Source: Begonia masoniana (taxonomy: Eukaryota > Streptophyta > Magnoliopsida > Cucurbitales > Begoniaceae). From it: a DNA stretch of 64,000 bases. The stretch is from contig CM039502.1 of NCBI GenBank assembly GCA_022432975.1, positions 19,167,453 through 19,231,452 of the forward strand, given 5' to 3'. The position numbers and the translations under genes are program-made. The notes beneath the pieces were generated by a model. It saw nothing but the letters and a program-made list of their open reading frames with translations, had not been told where the DNA came from and made no database searches. This document shows, in pieces, positions 1-13,500 of this stretch (within the stretch, counting starts at the first letter, position 1; every line of letters starts with the position of its first letter).

Positions 1-960
1 AATTTCCCTAAACATGCGGTCTCTACTTTCTCATCTCAGTTGTATTCAAATTCGTTCTCTGTTGATCCCTCTGTATGATGGGAAAGTGGATCAGTCATTC
101 CCCAAAGCATACATCCTCTGATCTCAATTAAGGGGCGGGTTAATTCCCTTAACAGTTAACTGGTCTGATCCCCCTGTAGGATTGGGAAGTAGATCACTTT
201 TCCCAAAACCTCAATCCTCTGTTCTCAGTTAAGGGGCGGATTAATCCCCCTTAACAGTTGTTCTGATCATCCTGCTCACACTTACAATGCGTTTCATGTA
301 AATTCATTTTCGTAATTTTTCAAAAACATGATGCATGACAACTGGAAAATAAACATACAAAACATACATAAATCCTACTGTTTTGTGATGTAGGCCCGAA
401 GGCACAAACAAACTCTACTTACCTGGATCCCTGGAAATCGCTCGGCTAAATGCTACTTCAGAAGCTCGCTCACCTAAAATCATAATAGTACATATATCAA
501 ACTTTCACTAAACTTCACAGAATCAATACAGGAGTTTGAGGAACAAAATTTGAAACCCCACAACTCGGGTATTCTCAATAGTCGCTCAGCCCGAACCTAC
601 TCTAAATCACAACATTCCTCGAAACTCCTCACATTGTACTCCCTCAGCTATCTAACTACTAAAATCGTAAGAAAACAAGGAGGGCTTACCTAGGTTGAAG
701 GAGAATCAGGCAGGAGAATCGCCTAGAGATTTTTGCCGTTCGAGCTGAAGACCGAAAGGGAAAGAAAATGAGTAGTGGTGGCGGCTACTCTAAACTTTTT
801 GCCTTAAATACCTTATCCACTTTCAAATTTGCCAATTACCCTTATGCCCTTACTTACTCATTCTTCAACCTAACCTACATTATACTAAAATTTCATTCAT
901 CGATTATACTTAATAGATTTATCTGTTATTTTAAATTTTTAATTAAAGTCGGGTGTTACA
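1..960 (-). repeat. Element A 3' LTR (partial)
   Basis: This matches 6787-7746 base for base apart from about ten substitutions and no net length change. It ends (on +) in GGGTGTTACA at 960. The remaining 1.15 kb of the LTR lies left of the window. The open frame at 768 that recurs in the other LTR is a by-product of the repeat, not a gene. Confidence 0.93.
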
Positions 961-973
961 ATCTACTCTCCTT
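961..973 (-). other. Element A polypurine tract
   Basis: On the minus strand an AAGGAGAGTAGAT purine run lies directly before the 3' LTR. This is the expected primer site for plus-strand DNA synthesis. Confidence 0.75.
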
Positions 974-995
974 AAAAGAATTTTGTCCTCAAAAT

Positions 996-3900
996 TCAGT
1001 ACCTGAACAGTTCTGGATGTTGGTCCATTATGTCTTGTTGGCGCTCCCATGTTGCCTCCTCTGTGTTCTGATTGTGCCACAAGACTTTCACCAGCGGCAC
1101 TTCTTTGTTGCGTAGTACCTTTACTGCATAATCCAGAATCTTTACTGGCTTCTCCTCGTAGGTAAGTGTAGGTTGAATTTCAATGCTTTGCTGTTCAACA
1201 ACTTGGGACGGATCCCGCACACACTTCTTTAACATCGAGACATGGAACACGTCATGTATCCTTCCCATAGAAGCTGGTAGCTGTAACTGATAGGCTGCGT
1301 TCCCAATCCTTTTCAGAATTAAGAAAGGACCAACAAATCTAGGATTCAGTTTGCCTCTCTTTCCAAATCTCACAACTCCTTTGAATGGTGATACCTTAAG
1401 AAAAACCTCATCGCCTACTTTAAACTCTAATTCTCTGCGTCTTCTGTCAGCATAGCTCTTCTGTCAGCTTTGAGCTGTTAAGATCCTCTGACGGATGAGA
1501 GCAACCTTCTCAATAGTCTGCTGCACAATGTCAGGACCAAGCAACTGTGCTTCACCAACTTCGTCCCAGTACAAAGGAGATCTACATCTTCGTCCATACA
1601 AAGCTTCATACGGTGCCATTCCTATTGTTGCTTGAAAACTGTTATTATAAGAAAATTCCACCAATGGCAGATACTTGCACCAAGAACCTTGAAAATCCAA
1701 AACACATGCCCGAAGCATATCCTCTAATGTTTGAATGGTTCTTTCCGATTGTCCATCTGTTTGAGGGTGAAAGGCTGTACTGAAGTTTAGCTGTGTGCCC
1801 ATGGTTTTATGTAAACTCTTCCAAAATTTGGATGTGAATCTAGAGTCTCGGTCCAAAACTATAGTAGCTGGAACTCCATGCAGTCGCACAACCTCCTGCA
1901 CATACAATTCAGCTAACTGATCCATAGAGTAAGTCACCTTGATGGGTAAGAAATGGGCTGATTTGGTTAATCGATCGATTATCGTCCAGATTGCATCATG
2001 TCCTTTTGCTGTTCTGGGTAATCCTACAACAAAGTCCATGGTTATCTGCTCCCATTTCCATTCAGGGAGTGGTAATGGCTGCAACATTCCTGCAGGCCTC
2101 TGATGTTCAGCCTTAACTTGCTGGCAGATCAAACACAATCCTACATGTTCAGCAACGCTCCGCTTCATGCCTGGCCACCAATAAGTTTGCTTAAGGTCTC
2201 TGTACATCTTTGTACTACCAGGATGAACGGAAAATCTAGAAGAGTGAGCTTCAGAAAGGATTTCATCACGAAGCTCTTTATTGGCTGGCACAAAATATCT
2301 ATTCCTGAACTTAAGTATTCCATCATCAGTATAATTGAAGTCCAAATTGTCAGTAGAATCTATGCTCGACTTGAACTTTTTACACTCCTCATCAATGTCC
2401 TGGGTTTCTTTTATCTTTTCTAGAATGGTAGGTTTCAAGGAGATGGCAGAAAGCATAGCTGCTACATTGGACACAGTTTCTAGGTTAAACTTATGAAATT
2501 CAGTCTCTAAGGCCACCGGCATATCCAGAATCAAAGCTGAGGCTGACGGTATTACTCTACTTAATGCATCAGCCACCACATTGGCCTTACCAGGGTGGTA
2601 TTTAATCTCAAAATCGTAGTCTTTAACAAACTCCAACCACCTACGTTGCCTCATATTTAATTCCTTCTGCGTGAAAATATACTTCAGACTTTTATGATCC
2701 GAAAATATTTCACAAGGCTGTCCATACAAGTAGTGCCTCCAAATCTTAAGTGCAAATACTACAGCAGCTAATTCTAAATTATGGGTAGGGTAATTCTTCT
2801 CATGAGTTTTCAACTGTCTAGAGGCATAAGCTATGACCTTACCATCTTGCATTAACACACATCCAAGACCAACCTTGGAAGCATCATAGTAAATACTAAA
2901 TTTACCATCCACAGCTGGAAGGGTTAAAATTGGAGCATTGGTTAGTTTCTGTTTTAAGGTCATGAAACTATGTTCACATTCATCGGTCCATATATACTTC
3001 ACATTTTTCCTGGTTAACTTAGTAAGGGGTGTAGCAATCTTTGAAAATCCTTCAATGAACTTTCTGTAATACCCTGCTAACCCGAGGAAACTCCTAATAT
3101 CAGAAGCATTCTTCGGTTGAGGCCATTCCTTAACCGCACGAACTTTGGCTGGATCGACAGATATTCCATCCCCAGAGATCACGTGACCAAGAAAGTGAAC
3201 TCTGTCCAACCAAAACTCACACTTGGAAAACTTAGCATAAAGCTGGTGCTGTCTGAGTACTCCTAACACCAAACTTAAATGCCTTGCATGCTCATTCTTA
3301 GTTCTAGAATAGATCAGAATGTCGTCTATGAATACTATGACAAACTTGTCCAAATACTCATGAAACACCCTATTCATGAGATCCATGAAAGCTGCTGGTG
3401 CATTTGTCAAACCAAAGGACATAACCAAAAATTCGTAATGTCCATATCTCGTACGAAAGGCAGTCTTTGGTATATCCTCAGACTTAACCTTCAATTGGTA
3501 GTACCCCGATCTCAAGTCAATCTTAGAGAAAACTCGTGCACCTTGAAGTTGGTCAAACAAATCATCGATCCTAGGTAATGGGTACTTATTCTTGATGGTT
3601 AACTTATTTAATTCTCGGTAGTCAATGCACATGCGCATTGATCCGTCCTTTTTCTTAACAAAGAGAACTGGTGCACCCCACGGCGAATAACTTGGCCGTA
3701 TGAATCCTTTTTCCAACAGTTCCTCTAACTGTTTCTTTAATTCCTTGAGTTCCGTTGGTGCCAATCTGTATGGATTCTTAGATATAGGTTCAGCACCAGG
3801 ATAGACATCCACCACAAATTCGATCTCTCTATCAGGTGGTAAACCAGGCAGGTCATCAAGGAAAACTTCAGGGAAATCTTGAGCTATTGGAACCTTTTGG

Positions 3901-5480
3901 AGACTCGGTTCTCCTACCAGCTTTGTGTCTAATACGCTGGCCAGAAAGCATGAATACTCACTACACGGGAAAGGTTTGGCGCCGACAGAGGATAAAACAG
4001 ACATTCTTCTGTCTCTCCTTGAGGCTTGAAAGGTGTGTTTCGAACCACCAGGGGGTTGGAAACTAACTATTCCAGTTCTACAGTCTATTGTGGCATAGTG
4101 CTTAAACAGCCAATCCATTCCTAAGATTACATCAAATCCCATGATCTCTAAAATAATGAGATCAGCAGGTAGGTTCTTATCTCCTACTGTCACTACACTA
4201 TTAAGCAGCACACGGCTAGAGCGCATGCGTTCGCCAGAAGGTAAAGCAACATTGAACATATGCTCAGAAAGTGAAGACTCGACGTCTAATTTATCAGCAA
4301 AGGCAGACGCTATGAAGGAATGTGTTGCACCTGAATCTATTAAAGTAAAAGCAGGCATAAAATTGACTAGTATGGTACCTGACACAACAGCAGGCTGATC
4401 TTCATCACCCGATTCTACCATGGAGAATATTCTTGGCTTAACATTCACAGGGCCATTCTTCAGAGCTGGACAATCCCTATTCATGTGGCCAACTTTATTA
4501 CAATTATAATAGCGAAGGACTCTGGGCTTTGGGCAATCCTTAAGCAGATGCCCGGTTTCCTCACAGTTGAAACACTTCCCCGCGCTAATTCTACACTCTC
4601 CCGGGTGAAATCTTAAACACTTTGGGCATTGAGGGAACTTCCTAGTATCTGGTGTCTTCTTCTCCTTCCCTTGACTGCCCTGGCCCTCACCGGGCCTCTT
4701 CGTTCCCCTGTGATGGTGTGGCTGGGTGAACTTTTGTGGAGCCGCACTAAACCCAGCACACTTCATCTCCGCCTCTTCCACTTCTAATGCCGTGGACACT
4801 ACTTCACTGTAGGACAATCCTTTTATACCCGAGAACTTGACTCCTCTATAAATCTCAGGTTTCAGCCCATGCACAAATTGGAACACTTTATCCTCATCTC
4901 TGCGTGCGAGGTGTCCAGCAAACCTTGATAGGGATTCAAACTGTCTGCTGTATTCAGCTACGGTCCCTGTCTGTTTCAAGTTCATGAACTCCAACTTCTT
5001 TGTGGTCTGAACAGTACTGTTAAAATACTTCTAATAGAAAATCTCCTTAAATTGCGTCCAAGTCATCGTAAGAACATCATGGGTGGTCTCCATCGTTTCC
5101 CACCAAAGTTGAGCATCACCGGCAAAGTGGAAGGTTGCCAAAATGACCTTTTCTCCTTCTCCCACATTTGCACACCTAAACATGCTTTCTATCTTTTTCA
5201 ACCATTCCTCGGCCACAATTGGATTAGCTGACTTTCCATCAAAAGTGGGTGGTCGCAACCTCCTAAACCTCTCTCCTGCCTGTTCATTGCTGGAACCCGA
5301 GTTGGCACTCCCTTGTACCTCTCGGTTCAGTAGCAGTCCCAACTGATCGGACTGCTGGCGCATCATATCAGATTGCTGGCGTACCAAGTCTGTCAGCTGC
5401 CTGATCACACCAGAATTCTCAGTACTCTCCGGGTTTGGTGTCCCCCTCTGTACTCTCGGTCTACCTGGTCGTCTAGACAT
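996..5480 (-). pseudogene. Element A gag-pol polyprotein, broken by two in-frame stops
   Basis: One reading frame runs from a likely start at 5480 (MSRRPGRPR...) to a stop at 996 and is interrupted only by nonsense codons near 5031 and 1464. There is no frameshift. In order: gag with the retrotransposon gag domain, CCHC knuckle [14 protein letters not shown], a second knuckle whose first Cys is Tyr ([14 protein letters not shown]), protease [12 protein letters not shown] with FIDDIL, RNase H ([14 protein letters not shown]), the HHCC and DDE parts of integrase (TMDFVVG, DRDSRF, DGQSERT), and a chromodomain-like end (PLVKVLWHNQNTEEATWE). The stop near 1464 fits CGA to TGA, the change expected from deamination of a methylated CpG. 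As it stands it cannot make a full polyprotein. Confidence 0.9.
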
Positions 5481-5618
5481 TTTACTATATCCCTGTAAAA
5501 GGTTAACTATTCTCATAAATATCTAATAACTAAAACTAACATAAACACTTACAGTTGTTGGAGTACTTCCATGCAACGATCGGCACTGTTGAGTAATTCT
5601 TTGAACGGTTTAACCAAA

Positions 5619-5632
5619 TGGCTCTGATACCA
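5619..5632 (-). other. Element A primer binding site (tRNA-iMet type)
   Basis: The minus strand reads TGGTATCAGAGCCA three bases after the 5' LTR. It is complementary to the 3' end of plant initiator tRNA-Met. It fixes the element's orientation. Confidence 0.9.
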
Positions 5633-5635
5633 ACT

Positions 5636-7746
5636 TGTAACGCCCCGAGTTATCTAAACCCGGTTTTCTACTCAACACACTGAACCGAACCATGACGACT
5701 TGATACTAAATTTAAAAATATTTCACTCGACAGTCAAGATTTGACATTTTCTAAAACTCGATGTATTTTAAAACTTGCAGCGGAAATCAATCGAACATCA
5801 ATGAAGTTAAATAATCTGTGAAAAACATTTTAAAATAATTGTTGGGAGTGTTAAGAATAATGGACCAAAAATATAAAGCTTTAAAATGTGGAATACCCAT
5901 GAAATTGCAGAAGTCAAACACATCTGCCGATGACAAAGTCAACACAAGGAGCAGAAATAGAAAATAGGAGGCCTCTACCGATGACAAACGACAAAACTTC
6001 GGTTATATCAACCGGTCACAAAACGACAAACACTACTTACATCTTCCGATGACGTCAGCCGGAAGATATACAAACAGGACAACTCTCGGTAGACTACATC
6101 TACCGATAGCTAGGCGACAAAACTTGCTACTTACATCTACCGACGACGTCAGCCGGGGGATTCCTTCCTCCAGCATCTGCCGATCGCTAGACGACAACTC
6201 GTAACTTATATCTACCGATGACGTCAGCCGGATGACTCCTTTATCCAACATCTGCTGATCGCTAGACGACAAGACTTACCACTTTCCTCTACCGATGACG
6301 TCAGCCGGATGACTCCTTCATCCAACATCTGCCGATAGACTTCAGAACAGCAATTCTGCTGTATTCCAAGAAAGCTCTGGCTATCAAAGGATTTAAGCAT
6401 TTTACTAAGACCAATCAGAGACAGATCAAATCATTGCATCACTCAAATCCAGTAGAAAACAGTATTTTCAAAACCCAACAGAACACTAATATCAAAGATT
6501 CTCAGAATGTATTCAAAGTTTTGAAAAACACTACTATCATAAAATTTTCAGAAAAGGAAACATCTATACTGAACTAGTTACTCCCGACTCAACACCTGCA
6601 GCCATGGATTAAACCGCCTCAACAGATGGCCAAACCGATGCCTGAAAATGCTCCTCCAACCAGCCTATTCCTCATGTTGGTCGGTAAACATACCTTCAGT
6701 AACTTCTTCACCTACATCACAAAACTCATCTATTAGCCTAATGCTAAGCAAGTAGAGCGATGAATGAAATGGATCAATGAAGCAATAATTTCCCTAAACA
6801 TGCGGTCTCTACTTTCTCATCTCAGTTGTATTCAAATTCGTTCTCTGTTGATCCCTCTGTACGATGGGAAAGTGGATCAGTCATTCCCCAAAGCATACAT
6901 CCTCTGATCTCAATTAAGGGGCGGATTAATTCCCTTAACAGTTAATTGGTCTGATCCCCCTGTAGGATTGGGAAGTGGATCACTTTTCCCAAAACCTCAA
7001 TCCTCTGTTCTCAGTTAAGGGGCGGATTAATCCCCCTTAACAGTTGTTCTGATCATCCTGCTCACACTTACCATGCGTTTCATGTAAATTCATTTTCGTA
7101 ATCTTTCAAAAACATGATGCATGACAACTGGAAAATAAACATACAAAACATACATAAATCCTACTGTTTTGTGATGTAGGCCCGAAGGCACAAACAAACT
7201 CTACTTACCTGGATCCCTGGAAATCGCTCGGCTAAATGCTACTTCAGAAGCTCGCTCACCTAAAATCATAATAGTACATATATCAAACTTTCACTAAACT
7301 TCACAGAATCAATACAGGAGTTTGAGGAACAAAATTTGAAACCCCACAACTCGGGTATTCTCAATAGTCGCTCAGCCCGAACCTACTCTAAATCACAACA
7401 TTCCTCGAAACTCCTCACATTGTACTCCCTCAGCTATCTAACTACTAAAATCGCAAGAAAACAAGGAGGGCTTACCTAGGTTGAAGGAGAATCGGGCAGG
7501 AGAATCGCCTAGAGATTTCTGCCGTTCGAGCTGAAGATCGAAAGGGAAAGAAAATGAGTAGTGGTGGCGGCTACTCTAAACTTTTTGCCTTAAATACCTT
7601 ATCCACTTTCAAATTTGCCAATTACCCTTATGCCCTTACTTACTCATTCTTCAACCTAACCTACATTATACTAAAATTTCATTCATCGATTATACTTAAT
7701 AGATTTATCTGTTATTTTAAATTTTTAATTAAAGTCGGGTGTTACA
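5636..7746 (-). repeat. Element A 5' LTR (complete, 2111 bp)
   Basis: It is bounded on + by TGTAACGCCCCG at 5636 and GGGTGTTACA at 7746, giving TG...CA ends. It contains a motif cluster at about 5910-6335, listed separately. Promoter elements such as TATA could not be placed with confidence. Confidence 0.92.
5910..6335. repeat. Repeat cluster in A LTR built on CCGATGACGTCAGCCGG
   Basis: About eight copies of a TCTACCGATGACGTCAGCCGG-like core, with CATCTGCCGATG variants, occur here. Three have a perfect TGACGTCA palindrome (about 6049, 6219, 6295) and one has CGACGTCA. The last three sit in units of about 75 bp that also share GCTAGACGACAA. TGACGTCA is the consensus core bound by plant bZIP factors, so this may be an enhancer-like array. 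Function is inference. Confidence 0.7.
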
Positions 7747-8010
7747 GAAGGTTAATTGTACGTCGTCAGATCAGCCCTACAGCATTATGCTACCGTCCGG
7801 AGAGTTTATGCACTCCGAGCAGGTGGTACGGGGTGATATAGTGTCAGTAGGAAACTAGAAGTTGTACGCCGACCTTATCGTCATCGGTATGAAAGGGTAC
7901 GATGTCATTCTGGGGATGGACTGGCTGTTTAGACATCATGCCACCATCAACTGTAGGTCCGGGCTAGTGTCATTTAAACGCCCAAATGAAGTAGAATTCT
8001 CTTATCAGGC
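7747..8010 (+). pseudogene. Element C, fragment 1: gag-protease region
   Basis: Translation gives the protease core of a gypsy element ([41 protein letters not shown]). There is one in-frame stop at about 7857, where relatives have Lys. The frame ends at 8010 inside ...EFSYQA and resumes exactly at 25302 once the CAGGC target duplication is counted once. Element A cuts it on the left, so the catalytic DSGA lies outside the window. Confidence 0.88.
8006..8010. repeat. Target site duplication of element B, left copy
   Basis: CAGGC directly precedes the B LTR. The same five bases follow the other end of B at 25297-25301. Confidence 0.9.
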
Positions 8011-10547
8011 TGTAACACCCCTAATACTGTACCCATTTACCCGTATAAATTTTTTATTTTATTTTACACATTAAGCGAAAACTGAATCGGAATTGGAATC
8101 GTCAGTGTTGTTTGGAAAACCATTTAAAACAAACATAAAGTTGTTAATAAAACAATTAAAACTAATTAATTAAAAACTAATTTCGATTAAAACAATCGGG
8201 AGGGCATAACTGTCCGGCCCTAAAAACACAGGGGCAGCGACCAGTCGCTGCAGCATGCAGCGACTGATTGCTGCATATGCTGCACAGCATACAGCATGCA
8301 GCGATCGATCTCTGCATGCTGCAGAGATCGATCGCTGCACACCCTGTGCAGCGATCATGCAGCATGCAGCGATCGATCTCTGCATGCTGCAGAGATCGAT
8401 CGCTGCACACTCTGTGCAGCGATCCATGTTCCTTCGATCGCCTTCTCTCATCATTTCTCTACTACCATTATTTTTCAAGTGCTCTCTGGAAACTCCAGAG
8501 AGCAAAACCACAATCTGATCTGCTCTCTGGAATCCGATTCCAGAGAGCAACAATTCCTCAAATAACATAATATTTTAAACACGATAAAACTTCTTAAAAA
8601 CGAACTGCATGGATACGTTTAAAAGTTGTCTAATCCTCCTGTTTCAAATTCCAAGCAGTTCCAGTAAAAACTATCAAAACACAGATTATAAACAGATTTC
8701 CAAAAACGTTTAAAACATCAAACATAAGCCTAACATCTAGTCAAATCCAACATCCTAATCTGTTTATCTATACATCCATTAAATCTCCCAAAACACTTAC
8801 GTAGACATCCCCACGGGTCAAAACGCACCGACTGCTCAGCACACTCTCACGGGCCATTCTCCGTCAACTGCATCATACGTCAGGAGGAGGAACGTCGTCC
8901 TCACCTGGCTCAATGTCACCTATAACGTCACCTACACCATACAGACACCTATGAGCTAACAGACTCAGTAAATTCTACGTAAATGCAGATGCGTGCGGTG
9001 CATATGGAGTTCAGAAATCATGCATAACAGAGCGTCGCAGACAGTATATCACCGAGATCTCATCCCCCTAACCGAAGGGGGCCCATCCAGCGGTCGGACT
9101 ACCCCGTGCGGTTAGAGGAGGGGGGTACACGCTTACAACACGTACAGCCGTGCCTGAGCCCCACCTCGCGTGACCAGATAACAGATTACATTCATTAATT
9201 ACAGTACATGAGATGTGGTATCGGCCAGACCCTTAATCGGCCCGCACGATAGATCAAGAGCCCCCAATTTCTGGGCCACATGGTTTTCAGAAAACATCGT
9301 GCAGTGCAGAAATTCGTTTTCATGCCAAGTTAAAATACGTGATGCATGGACAGTTCAATATAAAGTAAACAAACAAGCATGCGTACCATCAAAACTGTAA
9401 ATGAAATAACCTACAAAACGTTTAAACCTAACTACCCAACCAAAGCAGTTAAAACAATCAATCCTCCAAGATCCTCGACGCTAAATTGAAGTACGGTGTA
9501 GACCAATCAGTCAGAGTAAGTCACGAGAACTTACCTTGAGCGCACTGAATCTCAAGCTTCGTCCACGGGAGTCGTGTGTCTGTGGCCAAACACGATATTC
9601 ATCGTTAAAACCAATTTAAACTATTGACGTCCAAATTACAAACCTTAACTAAAGAATTTTCCCAATTTCTTAACTTAGCTAATCGAAGCGTTTATAACGT
9701 CAATTTAATGCTCGATAATCCAAAACTTCAATTAACGAGTTTTTTTTCCTCAAAACCCAAAAATCCCTAACTTTTTAACATTTTCACAAATTGATTTAAC
9801 TTCGTCCAATAACGTCAAATACGTCCAATATATACTTAATCACGGCTAACCTATTAATTACGAACTCTATTTCGCGTTTTAAATCGAAACCCTAAACGAA
9901 CCTAATTGTTTAAAACTTCAAAATCATCGAAATAAAAGCTCTAAGATTGTAGGTTCATACCTAGAACGTCGATTGGAGGAGAAAACGTGAAGAAGACGAG
10001 ACGATCGGGAGGAAGATCGGAGGTCGGAAAGGAGGAAGTCGCGCGGGCAGAGAGGAGGCCGAGAGAAAAAGAAGAAGAAAAGGGGTTCTGGCGTGGAAAT
10101 GGTGAAGGAAGAAGGAGTTTGTTGATTTTAATAAAAATTGACTTCGCAAATTACCATTTTGCCCTTAGCACATATTTCTATTTTGATTCGTCCTTCGGTT
10201 CGTTAATCGTCCTACTATTCGGGTTCACCAAATTTCCGTATTTCACCAAAAAGTCCAACTTAATATCTAGGATTTAATAAAACTGTCCGTTCGCAATTTG
10301 GACCTCGTTTGCTATTTTTACGAGAACATCTATCATATTACGAGAAATGTAATTACTCGGAATACAATGTTTAATCTCCGAAAAATCCCGTAAATTTCCT
10401 AAAATTTCAATTAATCGTTAGGACTCTAATAAAGCTTTCCGTTTGCGAAACCGATTTGATTTGACATATTTACCAAAAATGTCACTATATAATAAAATAT
10501 GAATATAATATATTAAATCCAAAAATCCGTACAAGCCGGATATTACA
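8011..10547 (-). repeat. Element B 3' LTR (2537 bp)
   Basis: It begins TGTAACACCCCTAATACTG and ends GCCGGATATTACA. It matches the two halves of the right LTR (15202-15322 and 22910-25296). It holds a hairpin cluster at 8229-8548. The open frames at 8170-8570 and 9987-10277 recur in both LTRs and are repeat by-products. Confidence 0.93.
8229..8548. repeat. Cluster of near-perfect palindromes in B LTR
   Basis: Two tandem copies of a hairpin with a 19-bp arm (GCAGCGATCGATCTCTGCA) and a TGC loop lie at about 8301-8401, among other GCAGCGA/TCGCTGC arms. Two more perfect hairpins follow: GCTCTCTGGA...TCCAGAGAGC near 8481-8504 and a 12-bp-arm version near 8522-8548. The other LTR (22987-23300) has only one copy of the long hairpin, so the cluster changes copy number. 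Confidence 0.8.
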
Positions 10548-10560
10548 TTTTACCCACCTT
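10548..10560 (-). other. Element B polypurine tract
   Basis: The minus strand reads AAGGTGGGTAAAA immediately before the 3' LTR. Confidence 0.75.
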
Positions 10561-10587
10561 ATTTAGAATTTTGTCCACAAAATTAAA

Positions 10588-13500
10588 TCATACAAATAGC
10601 TCAGGATATTTAGTCATCACATCCTGCTGTCGCTCCCACGTAGCCTCTTCCACCTCGTGGTTGCGCCACAAGACTTTGACCAGAGGAATCTCTTTGTTGC
10701 GTAAGACTTTGGTGGAATACTCCAAAATGCGTACCGGCCCCACCTCGTACGTCAAGGTAGGCTGTACCTCGATCTCTGTAGCCTCCACGACGTGCGATGG
10801 ATCATGTAAACATCTCCGAAGCATAGATACGTGGAATACATCGTGGATACTCTCCATAGAAGCCGGAAGCTGTAGTCGATACGCCATCTTCCCGATTCTC
10901 TTCAGAATAGGAAAGGGTCCCACATATCGAGGGTTTAACTTACCCCTCCTTCCAAATCTCGCAACGCCTTTGAACGGAGAAACTTTAAGGTAGACCTCGT
11001 CACCTTCCTCAAACTCTAGCTCTCTCCGTCTAGTGTCAGCATAGCTCTTCTGTCTGCTCTGAGCTACCTCGATACGCTGTCGGATAATGGCAATCTTCTC
11101 TGCCGTCTGCTGTAGAATCTCTGGACCAAAAATGCTGGCCTCGCCAACCTTGTCCCAATATAACGAAGACCTATACTTGCGACCATACAGCGCCTCATAT
11201 GGAGCCATGCCAATCGTAGCCTGGAAGCTGTTGTTGTACGAGAACTCAATCAGAGGTAAATAGCGGCTCCACGAGCCCTGAAACTCTAGCACACAAGCTC
11301 TGAGCATATCCTCAAGAATCTTATTCGTCCTCTCTGTCTGACCATCAGTCTGAGGATGGAATGCCGTGCTGAAATTAAGCTGAGTCCCCATAGCTTTGTG
11401 CAGACTCTTCCAGAACTTCGATGTAAATCTCGGATCTCGATCTGAGACAATAGAAACTGGCACGCCATGCAGTCTGACAATCTCCTGCACATAAAGCTCG
11501 GCGAGCTGATCCATGGACGATGCCATCCTCACAGATAAGAAGTGGGCCGACTTTGTCAATCGGTCCACAATAACCCAAATGCCGTCATGGCCTCTCGTAG
11601 TCCTCGGGAGCCCCACAATGAAATCCATGGAGATCTGCTCCCACTTCCACTCTGGAATCGGCAGTGGTAATAACGTTCCGGCCGGTCTCTGATGCTCTGC
11701 CTTCACCTGTTGACATACTAAACAAGTCTCAACGTACTTGGCAACCTTCCTCTTCATGTTCGGCCACCAGAAGTGCTGTTTCAAATCCTGGTACATCTTG
11801 GTACTCCCCGGGTGTACAGAATATGCCGAAGAATGTGCCTCGGCCAATATCTCCTTCTTCAGATCCTCGTCACTAGGCACGTACCACCTATGCCTGAACT
11901 TCAGAATACCATCATCAGATAAATGGAAATCCGACGAGTCTCCCAAGGTCATACTCGATCGAAGCTCCATACACTCCGAATCACTCTGCTGAGCCTCACG
12001 TATACGACCAAGAATAGTCGGTCTGAGAGAAATGTTGGCGAGCATACTGGACAACTCAGCCACTATCTCCACATCGAATCTCTCAATCTCAGACCGCAGC
12101 GTAACTGACATCGCTGCTAGTGAAGGCTGACTCGCAGAAGGCACTCTACTCAAGGCATCAGCAACCTTGTTCGCTTTCCCCGGATGGTACTTGATATCAA
12201 AATCATAATCCTTGACGAACTCAAGCCATCGTCTCTGTCGCATGTTCAGCTCCTTCTGCGTAAATAAATACTTCAGGCTCTTGTGGTCAAAAAATATCTC
12301 GCACTGCTGCCCATATAAATAATGTCTCCATATCTTCAGTGCGAAGACCACAGCTGCTAACTCAAGGTCGTGCGTAGGGTAATTCTGCTTATACGGCTTC
12401 AGCTGCCGAGAAGCATATGCAATAACTCTCCCCTCCTGCATTAATACACAACCGAGTCCCACTCCAGATGCATCACAATAAATACTGTATCTGACACCTT
12501 CAACAGGTAACGCCAGTACTGGAGCGGTGGTCAATCTCTGCTTTAACTCCATAAAACTATCATCACAAGTAGCCGACCATAAAAACTTCTTGTTCTTCCG
12601 AGTCAATCGTGTGAGAGGAAGTGCGATCTTCGAGAATCCCTCAATAAACTTTCGATAATAACCGGCCAATCAGAGAAATCCACGCACCTCACGTACGTTC
12701 TTCGGCTGTGGCCAATCTCTGACCACCTGAATCTTGCTCGGATCCACAGAAACTCCGTCCTGTGATATAATATGGCCCAGGAAGCTCACTCTGTCAAGCC
12801 AAAACTCGCACTTCGAAAACTTTGGATACAGCTGGCGTTGACTCAGAATCTGTAAAACGATCCTCAGATGGTCCCCGTGTTCTTCCTTTGTCTTAGAGTA
12901 AATCAAGATGTCATCGATGAAAACCACCACGAACTTATCTAGATACTCCTTGAAGACACGGTTCATCAGATCCATAAACGCTGCAGGGGCATTAGTAAGT
13001 CCGAAAGACATAACAAGGAACTCATAATGCCCATACCTCGTTCAGAATGCCGTCTTCTGAATATCATCCCTCCGGACTTTCAGCTGATAATAACCCGAGC
13101 GCAGGTCGATCCTGGAAAATACTCGGGCACCCTCTAGCTGATCAAATAAGTCATCAATCCGCGGCAGTGGATACTTATTCTTCACCGTCAATTTGTTCAA
13201 CTCTCTGTAATCAATGCACATCCTGAGGGTCCCGTCTTTCTTCTTGACGAATAGAACAGGTGCACCCCAGGGTGAAACACTGGGTCGAATGAAACCTTTC
13301 TCTAATAACTCATCAAGCTGAGTCCTCAACTCTCTCAACTCGGCTGGTGCCAACCGATATGGGTTCTTAAACCTCGGTGCGGAGTTAGGATATACATCAA
13401 TAGTGAACTCAATCTCCCGGTCCGGTGGTAACCCGGGAAGGTCATCAAGAAAAATCCCAGAGAACTCTCTGACAATAGGAATGTCGCTCGGCTTTTCTCC

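Larger units (their letters stand above)
1..7746 (-). mobile_element. Element A: Ty3/gypsy retrotransposon (Tekay/Del-like), 3' end truncated by window edge
   Basis: The element reads right to left: 5' LTR 5636-7746, PBS 5619-5632, gag-pol 5480-996, PPT about 961-973, and 3' LTR from 960 leftward past the window start. The order protease, reverse transcriptase, RNase H, integrase makes it Ty3/gypsy. The tail after integrase resembles the chromodomain of Tekay/Del chromoviruses, and LTRs over 2 kb fit that lineage. The 960 bp shared by both LTRs differ at about ten positions by hand comparison, so the insertion is young. It sits inside the protease region of element C, which resumes at 7747. 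The left target duplication is outside the window. Confidence 0.9.

Noticed and set aside
768..1115. 115-codon open frame, recurring at 7554 as 95 codons
   Set aside because: It lies in the LTR of element A in both copies, antisense to the element, with hydrophobic low-complexity content. It is copied because the LTR is copied.
5619..5632. tRNA gene fragments at TGGTATCAGAGC sites
   Set aside because: These are primer binding sites next to LTRs, only 12-14 bases long, without a cloverleaf.
8170..8568. Cys-rich small protein (MQRSIAACC...) in B LTR
   Set aside because: The repeats come from the GCAGCGATCGAT palindromes and are open on both strands in several frames.
9987..10277. 96-codon frame in B LTR, repeated at 24736-25026
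   Set aside because: Present only because both LTRs carry it. Lys/Arg/Glu-rich start from purine-rich DNA; no homology recognised.
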